From: Micromonospora arida
Lineage (GTDB): Bacteria > Actinomycetota > Actinomycetes > Mycobacteriales > Micromonosporaceae
DNA length: 64,000 bases
NCBI RefSeq assembly: GCF_003857035.1
Contig: NZ_QGSY01000175.1
Coordinates: 39,142-103,141 of the forward strand
Direction of reading: 5' to 3'
Shown here: piece by piece, positions 15,961-23,889 of the stretch
Layout of the letters: each line of letters starts with the position of its first letter
How positions within the stretch are numbered: position 1 is the first letter of the stretch
The notes under the pieces: model-generated
The model's input: only the letters and a program-made list of their open reading frames with translations
Databases searched by the model: none
Told to the model about the DNA's origin: nothing
Translations under genes and position numbers: made by a program

Positions 15961-18900
15961 ATGGACGACGGCCTTGCCCCGGTGCAGCCGGGGGACGCCG
16001 GATGGTTTCTGGGTCACTCCCTGCGGGAGCGGCTGACCGGCGCGGTGCCGACCGGCCCCGTCGACGAGGATCTCGGCCGGATCCGGCTGAAGATGTGGCT
16101 GGACGAGCCGGTCCACGTGAGGCGGCCCGACCTGATCGCGCAGCGGCTGGCCCAGCACGGGCTCGACGAGGCCGGTCTGATCCGGGTCCTGGGCGAGCAG
16201 CCCGAGACCGTTCGGGCCCGGTTCGACACGGCACCGGATTACGCCCGTCGGCTGGTCGAGGCCGCGCGGCGGCAACCGGCCGCCACTGCGGCGCCCGGCC
16301 ACGGCGCGGCCGGACACGATGACAGTGCGGGCTTCGCGGTGCTCGTCGGGCCACTGATCGCCGCCGCACTCGAACGGTTGGGCGCGCGGGTGGCGGCGCT
16401 GGTCGACGGCCACCCCCACCTCTCCGCCGAGGCGCTGACCACGCGGTTGGGCCCGGGGCCGGTCGACACCGTCAACATGCTGGTGGCCCGGACGATGGCG
16501 CTGGAACTCAACGTGCTGCGGATCCGGGGCGAGCTGTCCGGGAGCAGCCCGCACGAGCGCTTCCACGACTTCCTCCACCGGTTGGCGCAGCCGCAGCACG
16601 CGTTGCGCCTGCTGCGCGAATATCCGGTGCTGGCCCGGGATCTCGTGCGGGTCGTCGACAACTGGGAGGCCAGCCGGCTGGAGTTCGCCGAGCGCGTAGT
16701 CGCCGACCACGCGGAGCTGTCCGACCGGTGCGGCGGGCCGGACTCGCTCGGCGACCTGGCCGAGGTGAGCTTCGGGGCGGGGGACAACCACCGGGGCGGT
16801 CGCTCGGTGGCGGTCGTCCGCTTCGCGACCGGCGCGCGGGTGATGTACAAGCCCCGGCGCCTCCAGGTCGACGGTCACTTCCAACACCTGCTGGCCTGGC
16901 TCAACGAGCGCGGCGCGCACCCCGCGCTGCGGACCTTCTGGGTCGTCGACCGCGAGGTGTACGGGTGGACCGAGTTCGTCGGGAGTGGACCCTGCGCCGA
17001 CCGCGACGCCCTCGGCCGGTTCCATCAGCGGCAGGGCGCCCTCCTGGCCCTGTTGCAGGCCCTCGGTGCGACGGATTTCCATCAGGAAAATGTGATCGCC
17101 TCCGGTGAGCACCCGATGCTCATCGATCTGGAGGCGATGCTGCACAACTGGCAGTGGGAGCGGCCGATCGGCGACCAGGCGGGCTACCTGCAGAGCGCCG
17201 GGGTCGGGTTGATGAGCAGGTCCGTCGTCACGGTGGGGCTGCTGCCGGCACCCGTGATCTGGACCGAGGGCAACCAGGTCAACCAGTTCGACATGAGCGG
17301 GATGTCCGGGGCCGGTGGGCAGTTGACCGCCCGGCCGGTCACGGTCTGGGACGGGTTCGGCACCGACGAGATGCGCCTGGATCGGCGGCGGGTCCCGTTG
17401 CCCGGTTCGGGGAACCTGCCCACCCTGGGCGAGCAGCGTCTGGACGTGACGGAGTTCGCGCCCGAGATCGGCGACGGATACCGCACGCTCTACCGGATCC
17501 TGCTGCGACACCGGGACGAGTTGCTGGGGCCGTCCGGCCCGTTGGCCGCGTTCGCGCACGACGAGGTGCGGGTGGTCCTGCGCGCCACCGAGTCGTACGT
17601 CCGGCTGCTCGCCGAGGCGCAGCACCCGGACCTGCTGCGTGACGCGTCGGACCGGGACCGGTACTTCGAGAACCTGTGGGCCGGGCACGAGCACCGCGAG
17701 GACCGCGACCTCCTCATCGCCGCGGAACTGGCCCAGATGTACGCCGGCGACGTGCCGATCTTCGTGACCACACCGTCGTCGACGGACCTCACCGGTGGCG
17801 ACGGCACCGTGGTGCCGGGGGCACTGCGCCAGACCGGCCTGGACGCGGTCCGCGACCGACTGGTGGGCATGTCCGAAGACCACCTGGCCCAGCAGAGCTG
17901 GATCATCGAAGCCTCGCTCACCGCGCTGATCATGGGAGACCCGTCGCGGTGGCGTCCACCGAGCCGCCCGGGCGCGGTGGTCCTGCCGCCGCCGGTCGTA
18001 CCCGCGAAGGTCGTGCACTCGCCTGTTGCCCCCGCGACGGTCGCACCTGAGCGCTTCGTCGACGCGGCGCGCATCATCGGGGATCGGTTGCTGGCGACCG
18101 CGCTCACCGAGGACGACCGAATCTGCTGGCTGGGCCTGAGCCTGATCGCCGACAAGGTGTGGATGCTCGGCCCGAGCGCCATGGACCTCTACAACGGCAT
18201 CAGCGGCATAGCCCTGTTCCTCGCCCGGCTGGCGGACGTCACCGGCGACACTGTCTACCGGCAGGCCGCCGACCGGGCCGCCACGATGATGCTCCGCGAG
18301 GCGCGGAGCTGGCTCGCCGGCCCGACCGCGACCGCGGGCGTCGGCGGCTTCGACCACCTGGGCGGGTCGGTGTACGCCCTGAGCCACCTCACCGCTGTCC
18401 TGGACCGCGCCGACCTGGCCGACACCGCCGCGGGCCTGGCCGCGTCGATGGTCACGCACGCCACCGAAAGCCGCGAGTACGACATCATCAACGGCAGCGC
18501 CGGTGGGCTGCTGGCCCTGCTGTCGCTGCACCGGGTCACCGCGGACCCCAGCGTGCTCGACGGCGCCCGGACGCTGGCCCGGCACACGCTCAGCGGCGCG
18601 CAGCCGGTCGGCGACGGGGTCGGCTGGTCCGGCACCCTCTACGCGGACACGCCGCTGGCCGGCTTCTCCCACGGCGCGTCCGGTATCGCGACCGCCCTGG
18701 CCCGATGGGACCGGTACACCGGGAAGCGCGAGCATCGCGACACGGTGGACGCGGCGCTGCGCTACGAACGCACGGTCTACGACGAGGCGACCGGCAACTG
18801 GCGCGACCTACGCCCGGACACGCCGGAGGGCGACTCCATGGTCGCCTGGTGCCACGGCGCGGCCGGGGTCGCGATGGCACGCGCCGAACTCCTGGGCTAC

Positions 18901-19278
18901 GCCACCGACGACGCGCTGCTGCGCGACGACCTGCGGCGTGCGCTGACGGCGACCCTCAAGCCGAGCAACCTGCTGCACAACCACTCGATCTGCCACGGGG
19001 ACCTCGGCAACGCCGAGGCCGCACTGGCCGCCGCCCGAGCCCTCGGGGACGACGAGGCGGTCCAGCGCGCCGCCGCGATCGGGGCGACCGCCGTCGCGGA
19101 CATTGAGAACCGTGACTGGCGGTGCGGCGTGCCACGGGGGGTGGAGACACCGGGGCTGATGAGCGGCCTGGCCGGCATCGGCTACGCGCTCCTGCGGTGG
19201 GCCGATCCGGCGGGTGTGCCGTCGGTGCTGCTGCTGGAGCCGCCGACCGACCATCGCGGTGCCATCGATCTGCCATAG
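15961..19278 (+). CDS. lanM: Class II lanthipeptide synthetase LanM1
   Basis: A 1105-residue bifunctional LanM that phosphorylates and eliminates Ser/Thr of a precursor peptide and then forms thioether rings. The DUF4135 dehydratase half (about residues 130-650) carries EVSFGAGDNHRGGRSVAVV, VMYKPRRLQVD, TDFHQENVIASGEHPMLIDL and FGTDEMRLDRRRV. The LanC cyclase half (about 700-1105) holds the zinc ligands Cys964 (WCHGAAG) and Cys1011-His1012 (ICHGDLGN). ATG 15961 is preferred for its GAGGCGG; the frame is open from 15937. It lies directly upstream of precursor A1 and most likely modifies it. Confidence 0.93.
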   Translation: MDDGLAPVQPGDAGWFLGHSLRERLTGAVPTGPVDEDLGRIRLKMWLDEPVHVRRPDLIAQRLAQHGLDEAGLIRVLGEQPETVRARFDTAPDYARRLVEAARRQPAATAAPGHGAAGHDDSAGFAVLVGPLIAAALERLGARVAALVDGHPHLSAEALTTRLGPGPVDTVNMLVARTMALELNVLRIRGELSGSSPHERFHDFLHRLAQPQHALRLLREYPVLARDLVRVVDNWEASRLEFAERVVADHAELSDRCGGPDSLGDLAEVSFGAGDNHRGGRSVAVVRFATGARVMYKPRRLQVDGHFQHLLAWLNERGAHPALRTFWVVDREVYGWTEFVGSGPCADRDALGRFHQRQGALLALLQALGATDFHQENVIASGEHPMLIDLEAMLHNWQWERPIGDQAGYLQSAGVGLMSRSVVTVGLLPAPVIWTEGNQVNQFDMSGMSGAGGQLTARPVTVWDGFGTDEMRLDRRRVPLPGSGNLPTLGEQRLDVTEFAPEIGDGYRTLYRILLRHRDELLGPSGPLAAFAHDEVRVVLRATESYVRLLAEAQHPDLLRDASDRDRYFENLWAGHEHREDRDLLIAAELAQMYAGDVPIFVTTPSSTDLTGGDGTVVPGALRQTGLDAVRDRLVGMSEDHLAQQSWIIEASLTALIMGDPSRWRPPSRPGAVVLPPPVVPAKVVHSPVAPATVAPERFVDAARIIGDRLLATALTEDDRICWLGLSLIADKVWMLGPSAMDLYNGISGIALFLARLADVTGDTVYRQAADRAATMMLREARSWLAGPTATAGVGGFDHLGGSVYALSHLTAVLDRADLADTAAGLAASMVTHATESREYDIINGSAGGLLALLSLHRVTADPSVLDGARTLARHTLSGAQPVGDGVGWSGTLYADTPLAGFSHGASGIATALARWDRYTGKREHRDTVDAALRYERTVYDEATGNWRDLRPDTPEGDSMVAWCHGAAGVAMARAELLGYATDDALLRDDLRRALTATLKPSNLLHNHSICHGDLGNAEAALAAARALGDDEAVQRAAAIGATAVADIENRDWRCGVPRGVETPGLMSGLAGIGYALLRWADPAGVPSVLLLEPPTDHRGAIDLP

Positions 19279-19348
19279 CGCGGTCCTACGGTTCCGCCGT
19301 GGAGGTCCATCCACGTATCGCTTCACCACCTATAGATGGGAGTTTCAC

Positions 19349-19600
19349 ATGGACTACATCAGGGCGTGGAAGGACCCGGTCTACCGGGCGTCCCTCAGCG
19401 CCGAGGACCGGGCCAGCCTGCCGGCGAACCCGGCCGGCTTCGTCGAGCTGAACGACCAGGAGCTCGACGGCGCCGACGGCGGCACGTGGACCCCGACTCC
19501 CACGATCACCGTGGTCACCGGGGCCGCCGGCTGCTTCTCCTTCAACGGCACCTTCTGCAACGGCACCTGCGCGGCGTTCACCGCCGGCTGCTGCGGCTGA
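19349..19600 (+). CDS. lanA: Lanthipeptide precursor A1 (mersacidin/lichenicidin-type leader)
   Basis: An 83-residue precursor. The 45-residue leader has the conserved AWKDPVYRASLSAEDRASLP start and an acidic LNDQELDGADGG end with a double-glycine site for the C39 peptidase of LanT. The 38-residue core begins with TWTPTPTITVVT (seven residues alternating Thr/Pro/aliphatic), has no Cys until core position 17, and carries five Cys at 17, 25, 29, 36 and 37 with nine Thr and one Ser. It ends CAAFTAGCCG. The Thr-rich N-terminus may become a run of uncyclised dehydrobutyrines, as in beta-components of two-peptide lantibiotics. A GATGGGAG ribosome site precedes the ATG. Confidence 0.88.
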   Translation: MDYIRAWKDPVYRASLSAEDRASLPANPAGFVELNDQELDGADGGTWTPTPTITVVTGAAGCFSFNGTFCNGTCAAFTAGCCG

Positions 19601-19688
19601 CCGATCCACCTCGGCGGGGAACCCGAACCGTCCCGCACGGACACGTTTCCTCGCCGGCACACCCCGAATTCCCTGAGGAGAGCCCTTA

Positions 19689-19967
19689 ATGAACATCGTG
19701 CAAGCCTGGAAGGACCCCGAGTACCGGGCGAGCCTTTCCGCCGAGCAGTTGGCGGCGCTGCCGGAGCACCCCTGCGGCGTGGTCGAACTCGGTGACGACG
19801 TCCTCGCGCACATCGCCGGCGCGCGCACCGAGGGCCTGTGGACCCTCGGCTGCTGCGGCGGCTTCACCGCCCGCGAAACACCGTGCGGTTCCTGTGGCGC
19901 GACGTGCGGTGGAACCACCTGTGGCACCTGCCAGACGCAGTCGACCTGCGGTCTGTGCACCGCCTGA
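19689..19967 (+). CDS. lanA: Lanthipeptide precursor A2 with Cys-rich core
   Basis: A 92-residue precursor. Its 45-residue leader closely matches A1 (AWKDPEYRASLSAEQLAALP) and ends IAGA, a Gly-Ala version of the double-glycine site; unusually the leader contains Cys29. The 47-residue core has nine Cys (core 10, 11, 21, 24, 28, 33, 36, 42, 45) and thirteen Ser/Thr. Five of these sit directly before Cys as SC or TC pairs in CGSCGATCGGTTCGTC and its continuation. This differs from known alpha components such as lichenicidin. GAGGAGAG lies 7 nt before ATG 19689. LanM2, immediately downstream, is the likely modifying enzyme. Confidence 0.88.
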   Translation: MNIVQAWKDPEYRASLSAEQLAALPEHPCGVVELGDDVLAHIAGARTEGLWTLGCCGGFTARETPCGSCGATCGGTTCGTCQTQSTCGLCTA

Positions 19968-19984
19968 TCCACCCGCTCCACCGG

Positions 19985-20017
19985 CGGTGCCCGGACATCT
20001 GAGGTGTCCGGGCACCG
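19985..20017 (+). terminator. Attenuator hairpin between precursors and LanM2
   Basis: A perfect 13-bp stem, CGGTGCCCGGACA / TGTCCGGGCACCG, with a 7-nt loop, lies 17 bp after the stop of A2 and ends 44 bp before the LanM2 start. There is no U-tract. Such hairpins after precursor genes commonly let only part of transcription continue and stabilise the precursor mRNA. Confidence 0.65.
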
Positions 20018-20060
20018 TCCCCCGCGAGACCCGACCGCTGCGCGAGAGAGAGCACCCCCG

Positions 20061-23000
20061 ATGACGCAGTCGCACCTGCCCGGCCACGACCCGGTGGACG
20101 TTTCGAACCCCTGCTGGTACCTGGCGTACTCCCTGCCGGAAAGGCTCGGAGGCGCGGCGCCGACCGGCTCGGTGGACGAGGACCGGGGGCGGCTCCGGCT
20201 CGATCGGTGGAGGAACGAACCGGTCTTCGCCGGTGACACGGACCTGTTCGAGAGCTGGCTCGACGCCCTCGACCTCGACGAGCCCACCCTGACCAGAGTG
20301 CTCGGCGAGACGCCGGAGACGGTCCGCAGCAGGTTCGCCGACATCCCGGACTACGTGCGCACGATCGAGCGTGCATGGCGCAACCACCGGCCGGGCGAGA
20401 CCGCTGACAACGACCACGGGCACGACCACGACCACGACCATGACCATGACCACCACCACGAGCCGCACCCGCACGCCGCGTTCGTCGAGCTGGTGCGCCC
20501 GCTGGTGGACGACGGCGTACGCCGGGTACGCGAGGCGGTGCACGAGGCCTGCGCCGAAACGCCGGGACCACACCTCGATGCCGACCTGCTCGCCGACCAG
20601 CTCTGCGAGCCGCCCTACGGGGCGATCAACCTGCTCGTCGGTCGGGTGCTCGTGCTGGAACTCAACGTCCTGCGGTTGCAGGGGCAGTTGGAGGGGGAGA
20701 CTTCGCAGCAGCGCTTCCAGGACTTCGCCCGGCGGCTGCGCGACCCGAAGTACACACTCGACGTTCTGATGGAGTACCCGGTGCTGGCCCGGGACGCGAC
20801 CATCCTCATCGACAACTGGGTGGACGCCCGGATCGAGTTCGCCCAGCGTCTCACCGCGGACGCCACCGCCCTGACCGCCCGGCTGGGGGACCCGGCGGAG
20901 CTGGGCAGCGTGACGGAGGTGTCGTTTGGCGCCGGTGACTCACACCGCGGTGGCCGCTCGGTCGGGTTCGTCCGCTTCGCCAACGGTGCACGCGCCGTCT
21001 ACAAGCCCCGAGGACTGCAGGTCGAGCTGCACTTCCAGCAACTGTTGGACTGGCTCAACACGCGCGGCGCGCAACCGTCGCTGCGCACCATGTGGGTGCT
21101 CGACCGCGGCGACTACGGCTGGTCGGAGTTCGTCACCGCCGGGCCCTGCGCCGATCACGACGCGCTGCGCCGTTTCTACACCCGGCAGGGCAGCTACCTG
21201 GCATTGCTGCACAGCCTCGCGGCCGTCGACTTCCACCTGGAGAACATCATCGCCGTTGGCGAGCACCCGATGCTGGTCGACCTGGAAGCCCTCTTCCACC
21301 CGCAGGGCGAGCAGACGGACCAGCAGATCGGCGTCTCGGCGGAGTCGTTCCGGACGATGCGGGAGTCGGTCCTGGAGGTCGGGCTCCTGCCCCGGCCCAT
21401 CATCTACCAGGACGACGACGGCGTCGGCGGAGTCGACTTCAGCGGCCTGGCCGGCACAGCCGGGCAGCTCACGCCCACCCCGGTCGCCACCTGGGAGGAG
21501 TCCGGCACCGACGAGATGCGCCTGGTCCGCAAACGGATCGAGATGGGCGGCGGGCAGAACCTTCCCAGCCTGAGCGACGCGGCACACCACACCCTCGACT
21601 TCAGCGCCGACATCATGGCCGGGTTCGAACAGACCTACCGGCTGCTGCACCGCCACCGCGACGAGCTGCTGGCACCGGACGGGCCGGTGGCCGCGTTCGC
21701 CGGTGACGAGGTACGCGTGATCCTGCGCGCCACCCGCACCTACGGCAAGCTGCTGCAGGAGAGCCGCCACCCCGACCTGCTGCGCAACGCCCTGGACCGG
21801 GAGCGGTTCTTCAGCTTCCTCTGGTTGCAGGAGGAGTGGCCCGGCGCCGAGGCCCGGATCGCCACCGCCGAGCAGGCACAGCTGAGCCGCGGCGACATCC
21901 CCTTCTTCAGCACGACGCCCGCGTCGCACGACTTCGTCGCCGGAGACGGCTCGGTGGTCGCCGGGGTGCTGCCCACCAGCGGTCTGGAGCGGTCGCGGCA
22001 GCGCATCGACGCCCTCTCCGAAACGCACCTGGCCCAGCAGACCTGGATCCTGCGCAGCTCGCTCGCGGCGCTGACGATGGGCGTGGAGAGTCAAGGGCAG
22101 TGGTCGGAGTACCAGGTCACCGCCGCCACCGTTCCCGCCGACGTGGACCGGTTCGTCGCCGCCGCGTGCGCCGCCGGCGACCGACTGCTGCTGTCGGCCG
22201 ACACCGGCGAGGACTCGATCGCCTGGCTCGGGCACACCCTGGTGGCCGACAAGATCTGGCAGCTGGGCCCGGTCGGGATCGACCTCTACAGCGGGTTGTC
22301 CGGGATCGCGATGTTCCTCGGCTACCTCGGCGAGGTCAGCGGCGAGCAGCGCTTCCGCAGCGCCGCCGAGGTCGCCGCCGGCATGCTGGTACGTCAGATC
22401 GACCTGCTCGACGAGACGCCGACGGAGAGCCTGGAGAACTTCACCGTCGGCGCCTTCAACGAGCTGGGCGGACCGCTGTACGCGTTGAGTCACCTGGGCG
22501 CCCTGTGGCAGCGCGACGACCTGTTGGACGCCGCCGGACGCATCGTGCCCGTCCTGCTGCACCTCGCGCCGCAGGACGAGGCGTACGACGTGATCAGCGG
22601 CGCGGCCGGAGCGATCCTCGCGCTGCTGGCTCTGCACGCGGCGCGGCCGTCGGAGCCGGTCCTCGACGCCGCCCGCACGTTCGCCCGGATCCTGAGGGAC
22701 AAGGCCGAGCCGGCCGGCGACGGGATCGGCTGGGCGGGCGCGGTGAACCCGAGTCGGCCGCTGGCGGGTTTCTCACACGGGGGGTCCGGCATCGCGGTCG
22801 CCCTGGCCCGGCTGGACCGGGCCCTCGGCAACCGCGACCATCTGCCGCTGGTCGAGGGAGCGATGCGCTACGAACGCTCGGCCTTCGACCCGGAGCACAT
22901 GTGCTGGCTCGACCTGCGCGACACCACGCCGGAGCGGTACTCCATGGTCGCCTGGTGCCACGGCGGGCCCGGTATCGCGCTCGCCCGCGCCGACCTGGCC

Positions 23001-23402
23001 GGCTACGTCGACGACCACGAACTGCTCGATCGCGACCTCTCCGACGCCAGCACCGGCATGCTGCGGTTCGGCCTGACCGGCGAGGTCATCACGGGCACCG
23101 GCAACCACAGCATCTGCCACGGCGACCTCGGTAACGTCGAGGCCCTGCTGGCCGCCGCACGGGTCCGTGGCGACGAGGACGCCGCCCGGCAGGCCGAGCT
23201 GGTGGCCGCCAGCATCCTGGACTACATCGACCGGGACGGCTGGCTGTGTGGGGTTCCGCTCGGTGCGGAGACTCCCGGCCTGATGAGCGGCATCGCCGGC
23301 ATCGGCTACAACCTGCTGCGCCTGGCCTTGCCGGAGCGGGTTCCGTCGATCCTGCTGGTCGAGCCTCCGGTACCGGCGGTGGGCGGTGACCCGCGTGGCT
23401 GA
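20061..23402 (+). CDS. lanM: Class II lanthipeptide synthetase LanM2 with His/Asp-rich insert
   Basis: A 1113-residue LanM paralogous to LanM1 along its whole length. The dehydratase half shows EVSFGAGDSHRGGRSVGFV, VYKPRGLQVE, VDFHLENIIAVGEHPMLVDL and SGTDEMRLVRKRI. The cyclase half carries zinc ligands Cys966 (WCHGGPG) and Cys1019-His1020 (ICHGDLGN). Between the N-terminal helical part and the dehydratase core, residues about 116-138 form a His/Asp run (alternating HD, then HHH and HPH) that LanM1 lacks; it may bind metal. ATG 20061 was chosen because the leader-like N-terminus aligns with LanM1. It probably modifies A2, from which only the attenuator hairpin separates it. Confidence 0.93.
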   Translation: MTQSHLPGHDPVDVSNPCWYLAYSLPERLGGAAPTGSVDEDRGRLRLDRWRNEPVFAGDTDLFESWLDALDLDEPTLTRVLGETPETVRSRFADIPDYVRTIERAWRNHRPGETADNDHGHDHDHDHDHDHHHEPHPHAAFVELVRPLVDDGVRRVREAVHEACAETPGPHLDADLLADQLCEPPYGAINLLVGRVLVLELNVLRLQGQLEGETSQQRFQDFARRLRDPKYTLDVLMEYPVLARDATILIDNWVDARIEFAQRLTADATALTARLGDPAELGSVTEVSFGAGDSHRGGRSVGFVRFANGARAVYKPRGLQVELHFQQLLDWLNTRGAQPSLRTMWVLDRGDYGWSEFVTAGPCADHDALRRFYTRQGSYLALLHSLAAVDFHLENIIAVGEHPMLVDLEALFHPQGEQTDQQIGVSAESFRTMRESVLEVGLLPRPIIYQDDDGVGGVDFSGLAGTAGQLTPTPVATWEESGTDEMRLVRKRIEMGGGQNLPSLSDAAHHTLDFSADIMAGFEQTYRLLHRHRDELLAPDGPVAAFAGDEVRVILRATRTYGKLLQESRHPDLLRNALDRERFFSFLWLQEEWPGAEARIATAEQAQLSRGDIPFFSTTPASHDFVAGDGSVVAGVLPTSGLERSRQRIDALSETHLAQQTWILRSSLAALTMGVESQGQWSEYQVTAATVPADVDRFVAAACAAGDRLLLSADTGEDSIAWLGHTLVADKIWQLGPVGIDLYSGLSGIAMFLGYLGEVSGEQRFRSAAEVAAGMLVRQIDLLDETPTESLENFTVGAFNELGGPLYALSHLGALWQRDDLLDAAGRIVPVLLHLAPQDEAYDVISGAAGAILALLALHAARPSEPVLDAARTFARILRDKAEPAGDGIGWAGAVNPSRPLAGFSHGGSGIAVALARLDRALGNRDHLPLVEGAMRYERSAFDPEHMCWLDLRDTTPERYSMVAWCHGGPGIALARADLAGYVDDHELLDRDLSDASTGMLRFGLTGEVITGTGNHSICHGDLGNVEALLAAARVRGDEDAARQAELVAASILDYIDRDGWLCGVPLGAETPGLMSGIAGIGYNLLRLALPERVPSILLVEPPVPAVGGDPRG
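20416..20475 (+). repeat. Short-period CACGAC/CATGAC repeat encoding (His-Asp)n
   Basis: An imperfect hexanucleotide repeat (CACGAC x3, CATGAC x2, then CACCACCAC) inside lanM2 encodes the His/Asp-rich insert. Repeat-number variation would keep the frame. Confidence 0.7.
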
Positions 23403-23889
23403 GCAGCAGATCTGGCCGTACCGGCCGCAGGCGTTGGCGACCTACCGAGGTGGCGTGCACGACGGTCCCGGGCGCAGCCCGATCCGGTCCTCACGACGGC
23501 CGCTGGTCGCGCTCGCCGTGCTGCTGCTGATCGGCGTGGGCTTCGCGGCGGTCATGCGGGTGCCGCGGACGGCCGACGGGGCCGTGATCGGTGCCGACGG
23601 GCCGAATCTGGTCTCCATGTTCGCCGGGCGCCTCAATCCGGAGCCGGCGCCGGGCTCGGAGGTCACCCTCGTGCAGGAGGGTGGCCGGGCGACCCTGCGG
23701 GTCGTCCGGGCCGAGGTCGTCGACGACCCCGCCGATCGGCGCTGGAACATCCCGGCGGAGGTGCCCCGGCCGATCACCATCGTCTGGCTCGCCGGAGACG
23801 CGAAGGAGAGCTTCGGCCGGCTCAGTCTCGTGGTCGCCAACCCCACCCTGCTGGAGCTGGTGCCGGGCGTTGAGGGGGTCCTCCGATGA
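23395..23889 (+). CDS. Single-pass membrane protein of the lanthipeptide operon (possible mini-HlyD)
   Basis: A 164-residue protein starting inside the LanM2 3' end (GTG 23395; GTG 23386 is an alternative) and ending with an ATGA overlap with lanT. About 35 cytoplasmic residues precede one membrane helix (RPLVALAVLLLIGVGFAAVM). The outside domain of about 115 residues is beta-rich (GSEVTLVQEGGRATLRVVRA, PRPITIVWLAGD). Its position before a peptidase-type ABC exporter fits a membrane-fusion (HlyD-like) partner, but the coiled-coil hairpin of true adaptors is missing. The function is inferred from context. Confidence 0.65.
   Translation: MAEQQIWPYRPQALATYRGGVHDGPGRSPIRSSRRPLVALAVLLLIGVGFAAVMRVPRTADGAVIGADGPNLVSMFAGRLNPEPAPGSEVTLVQEGGRATLRVVRAEVVDDPADRRWNIPAEVPRPITIVWLAGDAKESFGRLSLVVANPTLLELVPGVEGVLR

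Noticed and set aside
15493..18735. A 1080-codon open frame on the minus strand
   Set aside because: It lies fully antisense to LanM1 and is Arg/Gly/Pro/His-rich without motifs; LanM1 has all catalytic residues. It is a GC-rich shadow frame, as are the 853-codon frame at 2498-5059 and the 758-codon frame at 33440-35716.
19279..19348. TATAGAT and GTGGA/TCCAC upstream of lanA1 as an internal promoter
   Set aside because: The hexamer is only about 12 bp from the start codon and the inverted repeat has 5-bp arms; too weak to call a promoter.
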